Of a stretch of 51,784 bases of DNA, positions 7,253-17,157 are shown piece by piece; position 1 is the first letter of the stretch; each line of letters begins with the position of its first letter. Made by a program: the position numbers and the translations under genes. This stretch comes from Oscillospiraceae bacterium. Its GTDB lineage: Bacteria > Bacillota > Clostridia > Oscillospirales > UBA929. The stretch is from contig WRIZ01000009.1 of the NCBI GenBank assembly GCA_009782475.1, positions 1 through 51,784 of the forward strand. Direction: 5' to 3'. The notes beneath the pieces are model-generated. The model saw only the letters and a program-made list of their open reading frames with translations, did no database searches and was not told the origin of the DNA.

Positions 7253-9748
7253 ATGAAGAAGTTTTCGGCTCTGATCGGGGGTTTTGTCATCGTCCTGCTT
7301 GCCGTGGCGTTGTTCAACCCGGCCTCCGCGCCGGATTTGGCAAAGCCGGCGGGCTTGGCGGTTCGTGACGGCACCGTTTATTTGGCCGAAAACCGCTGGA
7401 ACAGCTCCTTTATCTATAAAGCAGACAAAACAGGCTCAACCGAGCTGGTCTTTACCGAGCCGCGCCCGGATCGCGCCCAGCGTTCGGCCATTCTCTCTCT
7501 CGTCTTCCAAAACGACGAGCTGTTCTACATCCGCGCTTTCGGCGACCGCTCCGCCGGAACCCTCTCCCGCTGGGAACTGGTCACGCTCGGCCCCAGCGAC
7601 GGCGCGTACCGCGTGCTATACACCCGCATGGGGGCGGTTCCCATCCTCTCCGCCGGAACGGACGCGCTTTACTTCACCTATATCGGTCAAGACGGTTCGG
7701 GCGCGGACGTCTTTGAAGCCGACCCGCGGGCCGATCGGTTCCAGCCGGAGCTGGTCTTCTCCGTTTCCGCGCCGGAAGACGTCCGCTTCCTCTCGGCGGC
7801 CTATGACGGAGGGAAACTCTATTGCGCCCTCTCGGACGGGCGCGTGCTGGCCTACGCTCCCCAAATGACCGGCTCGCAGTCCCTCGTCCCCCCCGGCGCG
7901 CCGGCTGCCCTTTCCGTTTCCCAAGGCGGCGTCTTCTTTGCCGACAACAGCGGCGGGACGATTTATTACGACATGGGAACGGGGCTGAATCAGGCCAAAC
8001 TCCCCGATTCGATCCGCCCGGTTCGGTTTGGCGCGGCCGTTTCCGGCTCCGGCTTTGCCCTTCTGACCGACACGGGTCTCATTTGGTACGACGGGACGGA
8101 ATACGCCGCCCCGGTCAGGCTGAAAACCGCGCCGTCGGTGAATATGATGCTCTTTGCCGAAAGCCTGCGCGGGATTGGGCTGTGGTTTATTCTCGCCGCC
8201 GCTCTGGCTGTGATCCTGCTGGGGCTTTGCTTTATCTCGGACAGCTTTTTCACCCGGTTTTCCGCCATGTACGCCTTTTTCACGATCGCCCTGCTCTTCC
8301 TCGTCGGATTTCTCTCTATGGCTCACATCAAAGACACCGCGCTGAACCGGCGGGCGGAAGCACTCGATCCCGAAGGACATGCCGTTTTCATCGAAAGGCT
8401 GCGGCTGGAAGAGGGCGGCGCCGTGATAGAATCCTCTCCCCGCTTTCCGGCCGGAGCCTCCTATGCTCTGTGCTACAGCACCGAAATGGCCGGGCTGATT
8501 GAGGACGTCATGACAGACGGCAATGCGCGTACGGCGGATCTTCCCTTTACCGACGGGCAGCGATGGCAGGTATCTGTCTCGCGGGTTATTCAGGACGGGA
8601 CGGTTGAACTTCAAATCGTTGCCGCCGGGCTGGCGGATGTGTACAGCGGCCTTGACAGACTGCGGAGCGACCTGTTTGTCTGGGGGGGGGCGGCCGCGCT
8701 GGCGGTCTATCTGATCCTCCTGCTGTTCGTCCGGCGGTACACCGGCCCCTTGCGGCGCGCGGTTACACAAATGGCTGAGATCGGCGCGGGACAGTTTGAG
8801 GTGGCGGAGGAAAAGACGGGTCGGGGGGAGATCGGCGCCATCCAACGTTCGATTCAAGAGATGTGCGTCTCCCTCTCGATCGAGTCCTACAAGACCCGTG
8901 TGACGCTGGAATCCTACAACCGCTTTGTGCCGCAGGGGCTGGCTCGTCTGCTGGGACGGAGCGGTATCGCGGAAGTGGAGTGCGGTGACGCCGAGACAAT
9001 CGACGGCGAGGTCGGTATTGTGACGGTCAGCAACCGAGATCGGATTCGCGCCAAAACCGACGACGGCCGGTTTATGGAATTTGTGAGCGGCTCTTTCCGC
9101 GAGATCTACGCCGCCGGAAAGGAACAGGACGCCATCTACATTTCGGACGATTTTCAGCTCTCCGGCTTCCGCGTGGCCTTCCCTGGGGGGGCGGACAGCG
9201 GAATGCGGTTCGGCCTGAGTTTGGCCGGGCGGAACACGAGCGGGGAGACGCCGGAGTTCGCGGTGCTTCTGCACACGGCGCACTACCTCTACGGCGTGGC
9301 CGGCACCGAAGAGCGGGCGTTTACCTTCCTGTCGTCGTCCGAGCTGGACTATCTCAACGAGGTGTCGCCGGAACTGGCGCGGCTGGGCGTCAAGCTGGCC
9401 ATGACCGAGCAGTATTTACAGAAAATGTCCAACGAGCAGGACACGCGGTATATCGGGTTCATCTCCTCCCCCGGCGGGCGGCATACCCTCAAGCTGTATG
9501 AGTCGCTGAATGTTTACCCGGCCGACGAGCGGCGGCGGCGGCTGAAATATGAGAGCGAGTTCCAAGAAGCCCTGCGGCTCTATTATAAAAACGATTTCTA
9601 TCTGGCCCGCAACCTCTTCTCCGCCATCAGCAAAGAATCCCCCAATGACACGATGGCGCGCTGGTATCTGTTCGCCTGCGAGCATTACTTCAACGCCGAT
9701 GATCTGAACAAGATCAACTACAGCATTTTCGGCACGGAGAAAAAATGA
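7253..9748 (+). CDS. Membrane sensor with degenerate adenylate/guanylate cyclase domain
   Basis: An 831-residue protein from the ATG at 7253 (AAAGGAGTG upstream). A signal anchor (about 7-25) precedes a beta-rich outer domain with repeated VYLAE/LYYT-like strands. Membrane helices follow near 305-330 and 338-356, a second outer loop, a helix near 473-492, a HAMP domain (about 493-545), a class III cyclase-like domain (about 560-735) and a TPR-like tail. The entry motif YNRFVPQGLARLLGR is typical of class III cyclases. The metal-binding Asp motif (usually FSDIRGFT) is replaced by VTVSNRDRIR, so the domain is probably inactive. The HAMP-cyclase-TPR order is intact, suggesting a signalling or docking role. 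Confidence 0.7.
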   Translation: MKKFSALIGGFVIVLLAVALFNPASAPDLAKPAGLAVRDGTVYLAENRWNSSFIYKADKTGSTELVFTEPRPDRAQRSAILSLVFQNDELFYIRAFGDRSAGTLSRWELVTLGPSDGAYRVLYTRMGAVPILSAGTDALYFTYIGQDGSGADVFEADPRADRFQPELVFSVSAPEDVRFLSAAYDGGKLYCALSDGRVLAYAPQMTGSQSLVPPGAPAALSVSQGGVFFADNSGGTIYYDMGTGLNQAKLPDSIRPVRFGAAVSGSGFALLTDTGLIWYDGTEYAAPVRLKTAPSVNMMLFAESLRGIGLWFILAAALAVILLGLCFISDSFFTRFSAMYAFFTIALLFLVGFLSMAHIKDTALNRRAEALDPEGHAVFIERLRLEEGGAVIESSPRFPAGASYALCYSTEMAGLIEDVMTDGNARTADLPFTDGQRWQVSVSRVIQDGTVELQIVAAGLADVYSGLDRLRSDLFVWGGAAALAVYLILLLFVRRYTGPLRRAVTQMAEIGAGQFEVAEEKTGRGEIGAIQRSIQEMCVSLSIESYKTRVTLESYNRFVPQGLARLLGRSGIAEVECGDAETIDGEVGIVTVSNRDRIRAKTDDGRFMEFVSGSFREIYAAGKEQDAIYISDDFQLSGFRVAFPGGADSGMRFGLSLAGRNTSGETPEFAVLLHTAHYLYGVAGTEERAFTFLSSSELDYLNEVSPELARLGVKLAMTEQYLQKMSNEQDTRYIGFISSPGGRHTLKLYESLNVYPADERRRRLKYESEFQEALRLYYKNDFYLARNLFSAISKESPNDTMARWYLFACEHYFNADDLNKINYSIFGTEKK

Positions 9749-9812
9749 TAGAACGCTTGCGTGACCCGGCAGACGTTTCTCAAGAAATCTAGCGCAAAGG
9801 CGGTGAACGCAA

Positions 9813-11030
9813 ATGGGGCCTTTCCTCTCCTCTTTCTTCAGTATGCTGGTGCTGAAGTTCATGGGCGTGTGGAACAAGGTTCGGCTGATCTTCAACCCCA
9901 CTTGGTGGCGGACGACCGGGGTCGCGGCGTTCACCAAATTTTTCCGCGGCATCCTCAACGTCAAGCCCCGTGATAAAAACGATTATTACCCCCTCTTGCG
10001 CTGGCTGGTCAGCAAGCGTCTGACCTTCGCCATCCTGATCGGACTGACGGTCGTCAGCGTTTGGTATATCGCGGCCATGTCGCCGCTGGCCAAGACGGCG
10101 GACGGGCAGGACGGGCAAAACATCCCCACCTACCGCTGGAAGGCTCTCCCCCTCAAGTTTTACAAAGGCGAAGTTCGCATCGTCGCAAAAGACGGCCACA
10201 TTGCCTACCATGGCTCGGTCAAAGGAGGCAAAGCGGACGGGCAGGGACGCCTCTTTGACGGCAATGACGCTTTGATCTATGCCGGGGCATTTGAAAACTC
10301 CATGTACGAGGGCGCGGGGGAGCTGTTTTATCCGGACGGGCTGCACCAATATATCGGCTCCTTCTCCCAAAATATCTTCCACGGCGAAGGTGCCTATTAC
10401 CGCCCCAGCGGCGTCCTGTACCACAAAGGCGGCTATGCCTTCGGGCTGAAATCAGGGCCGGGGGAGCTGTATAACGCCGGCGGGAACAAAATCTATACCG
10501 GAAGCTGGCATATGGATCATTTGGTCTACGCCGAACTGGTGGGCAAAACCACCGCCGAAGCAGCCGAGATGTACGAGGGCCGCTCGACGACCTACAGCGT
10601 CGGGAACGAAACCTGCGCCGCCCTGCGGGAGATCAATGCCCTCTATGCCGCGGACAGCGGAGAGAACACGGTGGAGCAGGAGTGGAAGGTGCGTTCCGTT
10701 TACGTCCTCTCCCCCAGCTTTTTCCGGAACGGGAAAGAGATCAGCGATGTCACTGCCCTGCGGAGCAGTATGGACGGCCCGGAGTACGCGGGCTTCACAT
10801 GGGTCACCCTGGCCGACGCCGTAGCTCTCAACCTGGCCGAGGATCCCAATATCGAACCCATCCCCATTCAGGGCCGGTTCGTGCTGGAAGACGTTTTCCA
10901 AGGCACAAGCTATGACCGCAACCGTGAAATATACATCTATGTATACCATGCCGACGGCTTGATTTACACCTTTTTCTGCGAATCGGCGACGGCGGCGAAC
11001 TTTATCATGTACTCGATCGAACAGGGATAA
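9813..11030 (+). CDS. Membrane-anchored MORN-repeat protein
   Basis: A 405-residue protein. The N-terminal about 68 residues are basic and aromatic. One membrane helix lies near 70-89. An outer domain with at least four MORN-type repeats follows (about 120-225: GGKADGQGRLF, NSMYEGAGELFYPDG, QNIFHGEGAYYRPSG, GLKSGPGELYNAGG). The C-terminal 170 residues are unassigned. MORN repeats form extended beta-hairpin ladders used for binding or scaffolding. Position in the membrane block suggests a role in holding the CIS at the membrane or spanning the envelope. The ribosome site is weak (AAAGGCGGTG). Confidence 0.7.
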   Translation: MGPFLSSFFSMLVLKFMGVWNKVRLIFNPTWWRTTGVAAFTKFFRGILNVKPRDKNDYYPLLRWLVSKRLTFAILIGLTVVSVWYIAAMSPLAKTADGQDGQNIPTYRWKALPLKFYKGEVRIVAKDGHIAYHGSVKGGKADGQGRLFDGNDALIYAGAFENSMYEGAGELFYPDGLHQYIGSFSQNIFHGEGAYYRPSGVLYHKGGYAFGLKSGPGELYNAGGNKIYTGSWHMDHLVYAELVGKTTAEAAEMYEGRSTTYSVGNETCAALREINALYAADSGENTVEQEWKVRSVYVLSPSFFRNGKEISDVTALRSSMDGPEYAGFTWVTLADAVALNLAEDPNIEPIPIQGRFVLEDVFQGTSYDRNREIYIYVYHADGLIYTFFCESATAANFIMYSIEQG

Positions 11031-11058
11031 CCACGCGGCGGAAGGAGGAGCAATCGAT

Positions 11059-13074
11059 ATGAAAAAACGGGTTTTTGCCTTAGCGGTGTGCGCCGTCTTG
11101 CTCATTCAAACCAACGCCGCGGCCCTCCCCCTGCCGCACGGGGTTCCCAAGCCGCTCTATCTAGAGCAGGCGCAGAGCGTTGCCGTGGCGCGGGACGACG
11201 CCGTTAAGAAGAAGAACAACGAGCTGGTCGTCAAACGGATGAAATATACCGAGGCGGTCGCGGCCATCAAGGCCAAAGCGAAGAATATTCAAAGTTTTCG
11301 CTGGACTCCCCTCCTCTCCTTTAAGTTCCCGGAGAAACTGGATCTGATCACCGACTACGAACTGACGGTCAAGCCGCTCAACCTCCAGTCCGAGATCACC
11401 ACCCTGACCCATGAGCGGGACGATATGGTCTACGCCATCAAGAGCAAGACGGGTAAGCTCTTTACCGCCGTCTACATCGCGCAGGAGCGGATTGCTTTTC
11501 AGGAAGAAGTGCTGACGCTGGCGCGGGAAGACCTCTCCCGCAACATGGCAAAGCTGATCCTCGGCACCGCCCTCCAAGCCGACATCGACACCCTCGAGAA
11601 ATCCATCGAAACGCAGACGTCCGACTTGGCCGCCCTGAAACGCGGCTTTGAAACGGATAAGAAAGAGCTGACCGACATCTTAGGCTTTGACGTCACCACC
11701 GGATACCTCTTCAAGAACCCGCTGAAAACAGCGTCCGTTTCGCGGAAAGACTTAGACGGGTTGACCGACTACACCCTGGCCAACGACCACCTTTATTACG
11801 CCACCCGGATGACCGCCTCGCTGGAACTGCTCAGCCTCAACAGCTACGAACAGCTTTTCCGCCGGCAGTACGGCGCCAAAGTCAATGCCGTGTCCACCTT
11901 CCTCAATCAGGCGCGGAACGGGCAGGACATCGACACCACCGCCTTCAAATCGGCCTACGACGCCATGCTCAAAACCTTCGACGCCCCGTGGGACGGCAGT
12001 ATCAAGATTCTCTTTTTCCGCTTCACCAAGGAATGGCTCAAGGGGCAGATCAGCGGCACCCGCTATGTGGAAGAGGAGATGTACGCCCTCTACACCGCCT
12101 CTTTGGAGTATTTGGCCGCAAAAAAAGACGTGGATGCGGCAGAGAAAGCCCTTCGGAAGCAGATTAACGCCGAGTATGAGGCGATTGTCACCGCGAAAAA
12201 CGCGGCCGACGCCCTTATCAAGACGTTGGGGGAGACAAAAACAGCCCTTGACCGTCTTTTGGAGCTGAACCGGCGCGGCAAAGCCGATTTTTCCGAGGTC
12301 AAGGACAAAATGGACGACTACCAAGCCCTCCAAGTCGACGTTGTGGAGGCAATGGCCGCCTATAACGACCTCCTCTTCGACTTCGACCGCCTGACCTGCG
12401 GCGCCCTGACCAAACTGTTGAGCGGAGCCGGTTTGGATATGACGGCCGGTATAAGGGGTGACAGCAGCAGAATGCTGCCCACCTATTACATTTACACCGA
12501 CGTGGCCGACATGATTTTTGTCTTCGGCATCCACATCCCCGGCGACTACGAGCCGGAAATCGACTCCTTCGAGATTTTGTACGGGGGGACAAGAATCGGC
12601 GCGCGCACCCCGGCGGATCAAGCCATCCGCCATTTGGCCATCGACTACGGGGAGAGCAGTGAGCTGACCGTCCGCCTCTTCAATGGCGACGAGTATGTCG
12701 ACGAGTGCGTCATCGACACATCCATCCCTACCGACATCCTTCCGATACGGGGCAAGAGCGCGCCCGCGCCGGAGCCGCGGGTGCTGGGCAGCTACACCAT
12801 CACCACCGAACAGCGGACGGGAGCCTCTACCTCGGAACTCACCCTGACCATCGCCGACGGGTTTGACGCGGCGTACTACCGCATATCGTTTGACGGGCAG
12901 GGGCTGTACTCAGGGGTGTTCACCCCGACCGGAACGCCGTTTATGTATTTAACCCTGCTGGCGGCCAGCATTGAAACCGTGCGGATGGAACTGTATGACG
13001 GCGGGCAAAGCCTGATCTGTACGGCAAGGTTTGACCCGTTGAATCAAAGCATTGTCGAAATCCCCGAGCCGTGA
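11059..13074 (+). CDS. Secreted TolC-like coiled-coil protein
   Basis: A 671-residue protein with a clear signal peptide (MKKRVFALAV, hydrophobic core, cut after about residue 21). Residues about 35-440 are long helices in two halves. Each half ends in a pattern like outer-membrane efflux proteins (first half GTALQADIDTLEKS, second half LELNRRGKADFSEVKDKMDD). The last 200 residues are beta-rich, with Ig-like strands. The TolC-like helical hairpins could form a rigid tube or rod across the cell wall. A strong GAAGGAGGAG site precedes the ATG. No lipobox or sortase signal is seen. Homology to TolC is suggested by pattern only. Confidence 0.55.
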   Translation: MKKRVFALAVCAVLLIQTNAAALPLPHGVPKPLYLEQAQSVAVARDDAVKKKNNELVVKRMKYTEAVAAIKAKAKNIQSFRWTPLLSFKFPEKLDLITDYELTVKPLNLQSEITTLTHERDDMVYAIKSKTGKLFTAVYIAQERIAFQEEVLTLAREDLSRNMAKLILGTALQADIDTLEKSIETQTSDLAALKRGFETDKKELTDILGFDVTTGYLFKNPLKTASVSRKDLDGLTDYTLANDHLYYATRMTASLELLSLNSYEQLFRRQYGAKVNAVSTFLNQARNGQDIDTTAFKSAYDAMLKTFDAPWDGSIKILFFRFTKEWLKGQISGTRYVEEEMYALYTASLEYLAAKKDVDAAEKALRKQINAEYEAIVTAKNAADALIKTLGETKTALDRLLELNRRGKADFSEVKDKMDDYQALQVDVVEAMAAYNDLLFDFDRLTCGALTKLLSGAGLDMTAGIRGDSSRMLPTYYIYTDVADMIFVFGIHIPGDYEPEIDSFEILYGGTRIGARTPADQAIRHLAIDYGESSELTVRLFNGDEYVDECVIDTSIPTDILPIRGKSAPAPEPRVLGSYTITTEQRTGASTSELTLTIADGFDAAYYRISFDGQGLYSGVFTPTGTPFMYLTLLAASIETVRMELYDGGQSLICTARFDPLNQSIVEIPEP

Positions 13075-13101
13075 CCAAACCGATAAAGTGAGGTGAAAAC
13101 C

Positions 13102-15783
13102 GTGTTCCGCAGAAAACTGCTGATTATCTCAACTCTGACCCTCGCCTTTGCGATGCTGGCCAGTTATTTCTCCATGGCCGTTTGGGATCCCGAGGAGGCC
13201 GTGACCATCGACCCCGACAGTATTGAGGAGGGGACGCTGATTATCGGAACCCATCTCATCTACGTCGGGTCGCTGACCAACCAAATCTACGGTGTCGCCG
13301 CCGAGTCGGCGGTGGACAGCGGGCAGGGCAGTGTTTTCTACAAGAGCGAGCTTGCCGGGGGAACATGGTTTGACATCACTTCGGCGTCCACCCTTCGGGA
13401 CATCACCACCGGGGGTCAACCGGTCGGACGGGATGTCATCGCCGTCCTTCTGCTCACCCATCACACCAAGTCCGACGGCATAACCTACGATTTGCGCACC
13501 GGGGAGGCCGTGTCGGTTTTCGATATACGCGACCCCTATGAGCTGGAGTCGATGCCCGAACTGCTGCCCCTGAAAATACAACTGGATTTGACATTGGAAA
13601 TGCAAGGCGGCAGCAAAACCGGCAAGGCCAAAAAATTGCTTCTTGAATCCTTTTTCCAAACATCGGTGACCAACCGGACGACCGAGGAATGCGACAAAGC
13701 CATTGACGATCTCCAGCGGTATTACGACGTCCTGAACGAATACGGCGGCGGCGCCGCCGAGATGGAGACGGTGCAAGAGGTGCAGGCTGCCGCCGACGCC
13801 GCCCGGCGCGCCGAGGTCATGAGCATCTTAGAGGATGTTCTCAACGAGATGGCCCGCGCTTTGCGCGTTATGGACGGCACGGTGCCGGAGTTGAGTGAAA
13901 GCGATATACAGGCAATCTTAGACGGCACGTTTGATCTTGGCGCCTTTCAGAGGGAAAGCGCGATTGCCGATTTGCAGGACAGCGGCAGCGTGGAAAGCGA
14001 ACTGCTGGACGCCGTTAACGAATCAATTTCCAATGTGATGGATTCCTTACTCAACCACAGCGGGAAGATGCTGTCGCGGGGCGTCACCGTTATGTCGGGG
14101 GTTCGCTATGAAGCAATGACCAGCCTGATAGACAACGCCGGGTACGACAATCATACAGGCTGTGACGCCGACGTCGCCGATTTGATCTCCCTGGACAACA
14201 TCCAAAACGGGCGGGCCGCCGACCCGGCCCGGGAGCTGGAACTGCTTGACGACCGCCTGATCAGCCGGGTCACCGGGCTGTACCGGCCTCTTCTGAGTAC
14301 GGGCGAAAACGCGGAGTATAAAACGGCGGTCGCCAACAACGCCGCCGCGGCTCTGAAAAACAGCGTTGTCCAGCGTTATAAGAACGAACTGACCGTTATC
14401 CGCGGCGAATTGGAATTTTTCATCGACGCCCGGTGTGAACGGATTCCGCCCCTTGAGGGAATTGACTATGTGGACGACAGGTTGAGCCTCACCAACCGCT
14501 TCTTCGGCGACGTCCCCAACGACGGCTTCGCGGTGGCCGCCAACGAGTCGGTCGACGCCCACATCGACTTTCTGCTGCGTCTCAAGCGGAAGCTGGAGCT
14601 TCGCGCGGGCGGCAACGACGGCGATAAACTGGCCGCCGAGAAAGCGGCTCTTCAGGAAGAACTGTTGGACGCGCTCGACCGCAACGATTTGGCGGAAGCC
14701 AAGGCCATCGAGCAGAAGATCGCCGACATCGACGATCAACTCAACGGTTTGGGTTACGACGGATCCGGTCTGGCCGACACGGTAGCCGGCCTTCTCTCCG
14801 ACGGGCAGAGCGGTATTGCCGGCGACGACGGAAGCGGCGGCGGATTGGATGATCTTTTGGGGGTTATCGACGCTTTGGGCGGTCTTTTAGACTCCAACTA
14901 CGGCTTGGTCTTCGGCGCGCTGGAAAAACTGCACGGCGACATGACGCGGAAGCGCGATTTGGAGGATAATGACAGTTTCGGGGACGCCATTGACAAGATA
15001 GAACAGATTTTGATGGACAATAAAGCGGCCTACGACGCCTCCCAGCTCCCCGGTCTCTCCAATGAAAACGCTTTAAACATTGCCGGCAACTTTTTCGACG
15101 GCGACGGAGACGGTCTGTTTGACATCTCCGGCCTTGGCGGCAATGACGGAACAGGAGGAGGATCAGGCGGCGGAGGCGGATCAGGCGGAACCGGCGGCAA
15201 TGACGGAACAGGAGGCGGATCAGGCGGAACCGGCGGCGTTGGCTCCGGCGGCGGCGGGAGCGGCCTTGACCCGAAAAATCTCACCGATTTTGAGCAGGAA
15301 GTCGTTTTGGCGGTCGCGCTTAGCATCTACCGCGGCGAAACCGGCGACAACAGCCTCGACGGCCTGATGGCCGCCACCGCCCGGCGGCAGTTTGAACTGG
15401 GAAACTTCTTGGTATACCACGCCATTCAGGATACAGCTTCAAGGTATTTACCCGCCTACGGCGCGGCGCAGTACCTAAACTATCGCTATGTGTGGACTCC
15501 AAACAACCAGGAAGCGTCGCTGGCGCGGGGGATGCTGTATTACTCCTTCCGGGTCTACTCCGAGGAGGTCATTACCGGGCGTGATAAGAGCGACACCCTC
15601 TATATGCTCTTCCCGGCCCGCTACCACAACGGCGTTCACCTGCCCGAGAGCTTTGTTTTTGAGACGTTCGGGCTATGGGCGGTTTACATTCCGGGGACGG
15701 AATACGGCGTGCTGGTCGATCAGGCTCTGTATGACCTCGCGTGCGACCTCTTTGCGGCTCTGCTGCGCGGGCAGGGGGGTTAG
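13102..15783 (+). CDS. Large secreted/anchored protein with Gly-rich linker
   Basis: About 893 residues. GTG 13102 is chosen because AAGTGAGG lies 8 bp upstream; GTG 13093 is the alternative. A signal or membrane anchor spans about 5-28. The outer part has an N-terminal beta domain, long acidic helical regions (about 190-600), a Gly/Ser/Thr linker (about 678-720) built on repeated DNA, and a C-terminal domain of about 170 residues rich in Tyr and Trp. I recognise no family. It ends 1 bp before the Pvc16-like gene, so it belongs to the CIS operon. It is probably a wall- or envelope-spanning partner of the TolC-like protein. Confidence 0.6.
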   Translation: MFRRKLLIISTLTLAFAMLASYFSMAVWDPEEAVTIDPDSIEEGTLIIGTHLIYVGSLTNQIYGVAAESAVDSGQGSVFYKSELAGGTWFDITSASTLRDITTGGQPVGRDVIAVLLLTHHTKSDGITYDLRTGEAVSVFDIRDPYELESMPELLPLKIQLDLTLEMQGGSKTGKAKKLLLESFFQTSVTNRTTEECDKAIDDLQRYYDVLNEYGGGAAEMETVQEVQAAADAARRAEVMSILEDVLNEMARALRVMDGTVPELSESDIQAILDGTFDLGAFQRESAIADLQDSGSVESELLDAVNESISNVMDSLLNHSGKMLSRGVTVMSGVRYEAMTSLIDNAGYDNHTGCDADVADLISLDNIQNGRAADPARELELLDDRLISRVTGLYRPLLSTGENAEYKTAVANNAAAALKNSVVQRYKNELTVIRGELEFFIDARCERIPPLEGIDYVDDRLSLTNRFFGDVPNDGFAVAANESVDAHIDFLLRLKRKLELRAGGNDGDKLAAEKAALQEELLDALDRNDLAEAKAIEQKIADIDDQLNGLGYDGSGLADTVAGLLSDGQSGIAGDDGSGGGLDDLLGVIDALGGLLDSNYGLVFGALEKLHGDMTRKRDLEDNDSFGDAIDKIEQILMDNKAAYDASQLPGLSNENALNIAGNFFDGDGDGLFDISGLGGNDGTGGGSGGGGGSGGTGGNDGTGGGSGGTGGVGSGGGGSGLDPKNLTDFEQEVVLAVALSIYRGETGDNSLDGLMAATARRQFELGNFLVYHAIQDTASRYLPAYGAAQYLNYRYVWTPNNQEASLARGMLYYSFRVYSEEVITGRDKSDTLYMLFPARYHNGVHLPESFVFETFGLWAVYIPGTEYGVLVDQALYDLACDLFAALLRGQGG
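15136..15236 (+). repeat. Imperfect tandem repeat coding the Gly-rich linker
   Basis: A unit beginning GGCGGCAATGACGGAACAGG occurs at 15136 and 15193 (57-bp period). GGATCAGGCGG-type sub-repeats lie between. It encodes GGNDGTGGGSGG-type sequence and could change length by slippage. Confidence 0.8.
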
Positions 15784-15784
15784 T

Positions 15785-16384
15785 ATGGCCGATTATCCGA
15801 TCATTTCCGACGTCAGTTCCCATATTGTGCGGATGCTCCGGGACAAAATGTGCCCCGAACCCATTCCGTCGCCCAACAACATTGAGGTCAGTTCCCCGGC
15901 GGAGCAGGACGTGGATTACATTTTGGGGCTTTATCTCTACGACATCCGCGAAGAAGGGGAAATCGCCTCCCCGCCCCTGGCCGATATGGGCAAAATGCGC
16001 CTGCGGAGGCCGCCCAGACCCTATGCCCTCTATTACATGCTCTTCATCAACGGCTCCTCTCAAATGGGACTGAAAGCCCACGACATCCAAAAGATCATCG
16101 GGCGGGCCGCACAGATCGTCAGCGACGGCAGCATCCTCTATCCCAACACCCTCCAAACATGGCTGGAACACGAGGAGCCGCCCATCCAGCTCACCGCCGC
16201 TAAAATATCGCTGGAGGATAAGGTGCGGGTGTGGTCGGCAATCAACAAGCCGTATCAAATCAGCCTCTTCTACAAAGCCGCGCCGGTGCTGCTCTCCAGC
16301 GAGATTGTGGTCGAGACCGCGCGTGTAAAACAGGCTCGGTTTGCCGTGTACGCGACGGGAGAAGAGATGGCGGATCAAAAGTAA
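15785..16384 (+). CDS. Pvc16/Afp16-like tail terminator (DUF4255)
   Basis: A 199-residue cytosolic protein. It matches the Pvc16 N-terminal (DUF4255) family: an early helix (ISDVSSHIVRMLRDKM), a YILGLYLYDIREEGE strand pair, PPRPYALYYMLFINGSS, and a late WSAINKPYQISLFYKAAPVLL. In Afp and PVC this protein caps the tube and sheath at the membrane-distal end and controls length. Its start lies 1 bp after the preceding stop, with a GGGGGG-like site inside the upstream gene. Here it precedes the sheath and tube genes rather than ending the cluster. Confidence 0.85.
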   Translation: MADYPIISDVSSHIVRMLRDKMCPEPIPSPNNIEVSSPAEQDVDYILGLYLYDIREEGEIASPPLADMGKMRLRRPPRPYALYYMLFINGSSQMGLKAHDIQKIIGRAAQIVSDGSILYPNTLQTWLEHEEPPIQLTAAKISLEDKVRVWSAINKPYQISLFYKAAPVLLSSEIVVETARVKQARFAVYATGEEMADQK

Positions 16385-16422
16385 ACCTCTCAACTTTCAA
16401 CGATCAATGGAGGTGATGGTGT

Positions 16423-17112
16423 GTGCCGTCCGTAATTGAACATAAGGCCGCTTTGATTCTTCAGCTTTATGACGCCGCCAGCGGCAGGGTTCTCACCGAT
16501 ATGGCGAAATTCCGCATCAACGGCATCCGGGCGGCGCCGCTTCGGAAGGACAGCGGGCATCATGTCTTTTTCGGGGAGCTTCCGGCGGAATTTACCCTTG
16601 AGGTTGAGGCAAATACCTATCAGACCCGGGTACTGACGGTCGCCAATCCCCCCGAAGCGGAGGCATTCCCGGTGGAACTCCTCCCATCCCCTTCCTTTCA
16701 CAGCTGCCACACCTTGGAGGGCGGCGAGAAAGGGCTGACGGCGGCCGATATGGTGAGAGACGGCGACAATGCCTGCCTGATCCGCTCCTTCGACGAGCGA
16801 AAGCGGCTTTTGAGCCTGATCAACCCCCGCAAACTGGCTCTTGACCGGCCGCGGTACGCGGCGGTAGACCCGGAAAAGAAAACCTACCAGCCTGTGACCA
16901 TCGTGAAACACATCTCAGAGGAATCGGTCAAGCTCGACTGCCGGTTAACAGCCGAAAAGCCGGAACAGTTTATCCTCACTCCCGTCATCCCGGGCTTTGT
17001 TTCCCCGGACGGAACCTATATTCTCCGCATCCGTGACGCTCAGGCCGGCCGTTATATTGTACGGTTTGCCAAAGGCGAAAAGGAAACCTTCAAAGTCACG
17101 GAGATACCATAA
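16423..17112 (+). CDS. CIS-associated beta-rich protein, function unknown
   Basis: A 229-residue protein starting at GTG 16423 with GGAGGTGA just upstream. It has two beta-sandwich-like halves (about 1-90 and 150-229). The second contains IPGFVSPDGTYILRIRDAQAG, similar to carboxypeptidase-regulatory or Ig-like folds. No signal peptide or membrane helix. It lies between the Pvc16-like and PAAR-like genes, so a terminator- or tip-associated structural role is likely. No closer family recognised. Confidence 0.6.
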   Translation: MPSVIEHKAALILQLYDAASGRVLTDMAKFRINGIRAAPLRKDSGHHVFFGELPAEFTLEVEANTYQTRVLTVANPPEAEAFPVELLPSPSFHSCHTLEGGEKGLTAADMVRDGDNACLIRSFDERKRLLSLINPRKLALDRPRYAAVDPEKKTYQPVTIVKHISEESVKLDCRLTAEKPEQFILTPVIPGFVSPDGTYILRIRDAQAGRYIVRFAKGEKETFKVTEIP

Positions 17113-17157
17113 AAACTGTTAACTGTTCGTTGTTACCTGTTTAGAGGGGGTTTGCCT

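Noticed and set aside
7616-9283. 555-codon open frame on the minus strand opposite the cyclase-like gene
   Set aside because: GC-rich antisense shadow with low-complexity Gly/Arg/His composition, no ribosome site and no family motif; the plus strand codes a clear multi-domain protein.
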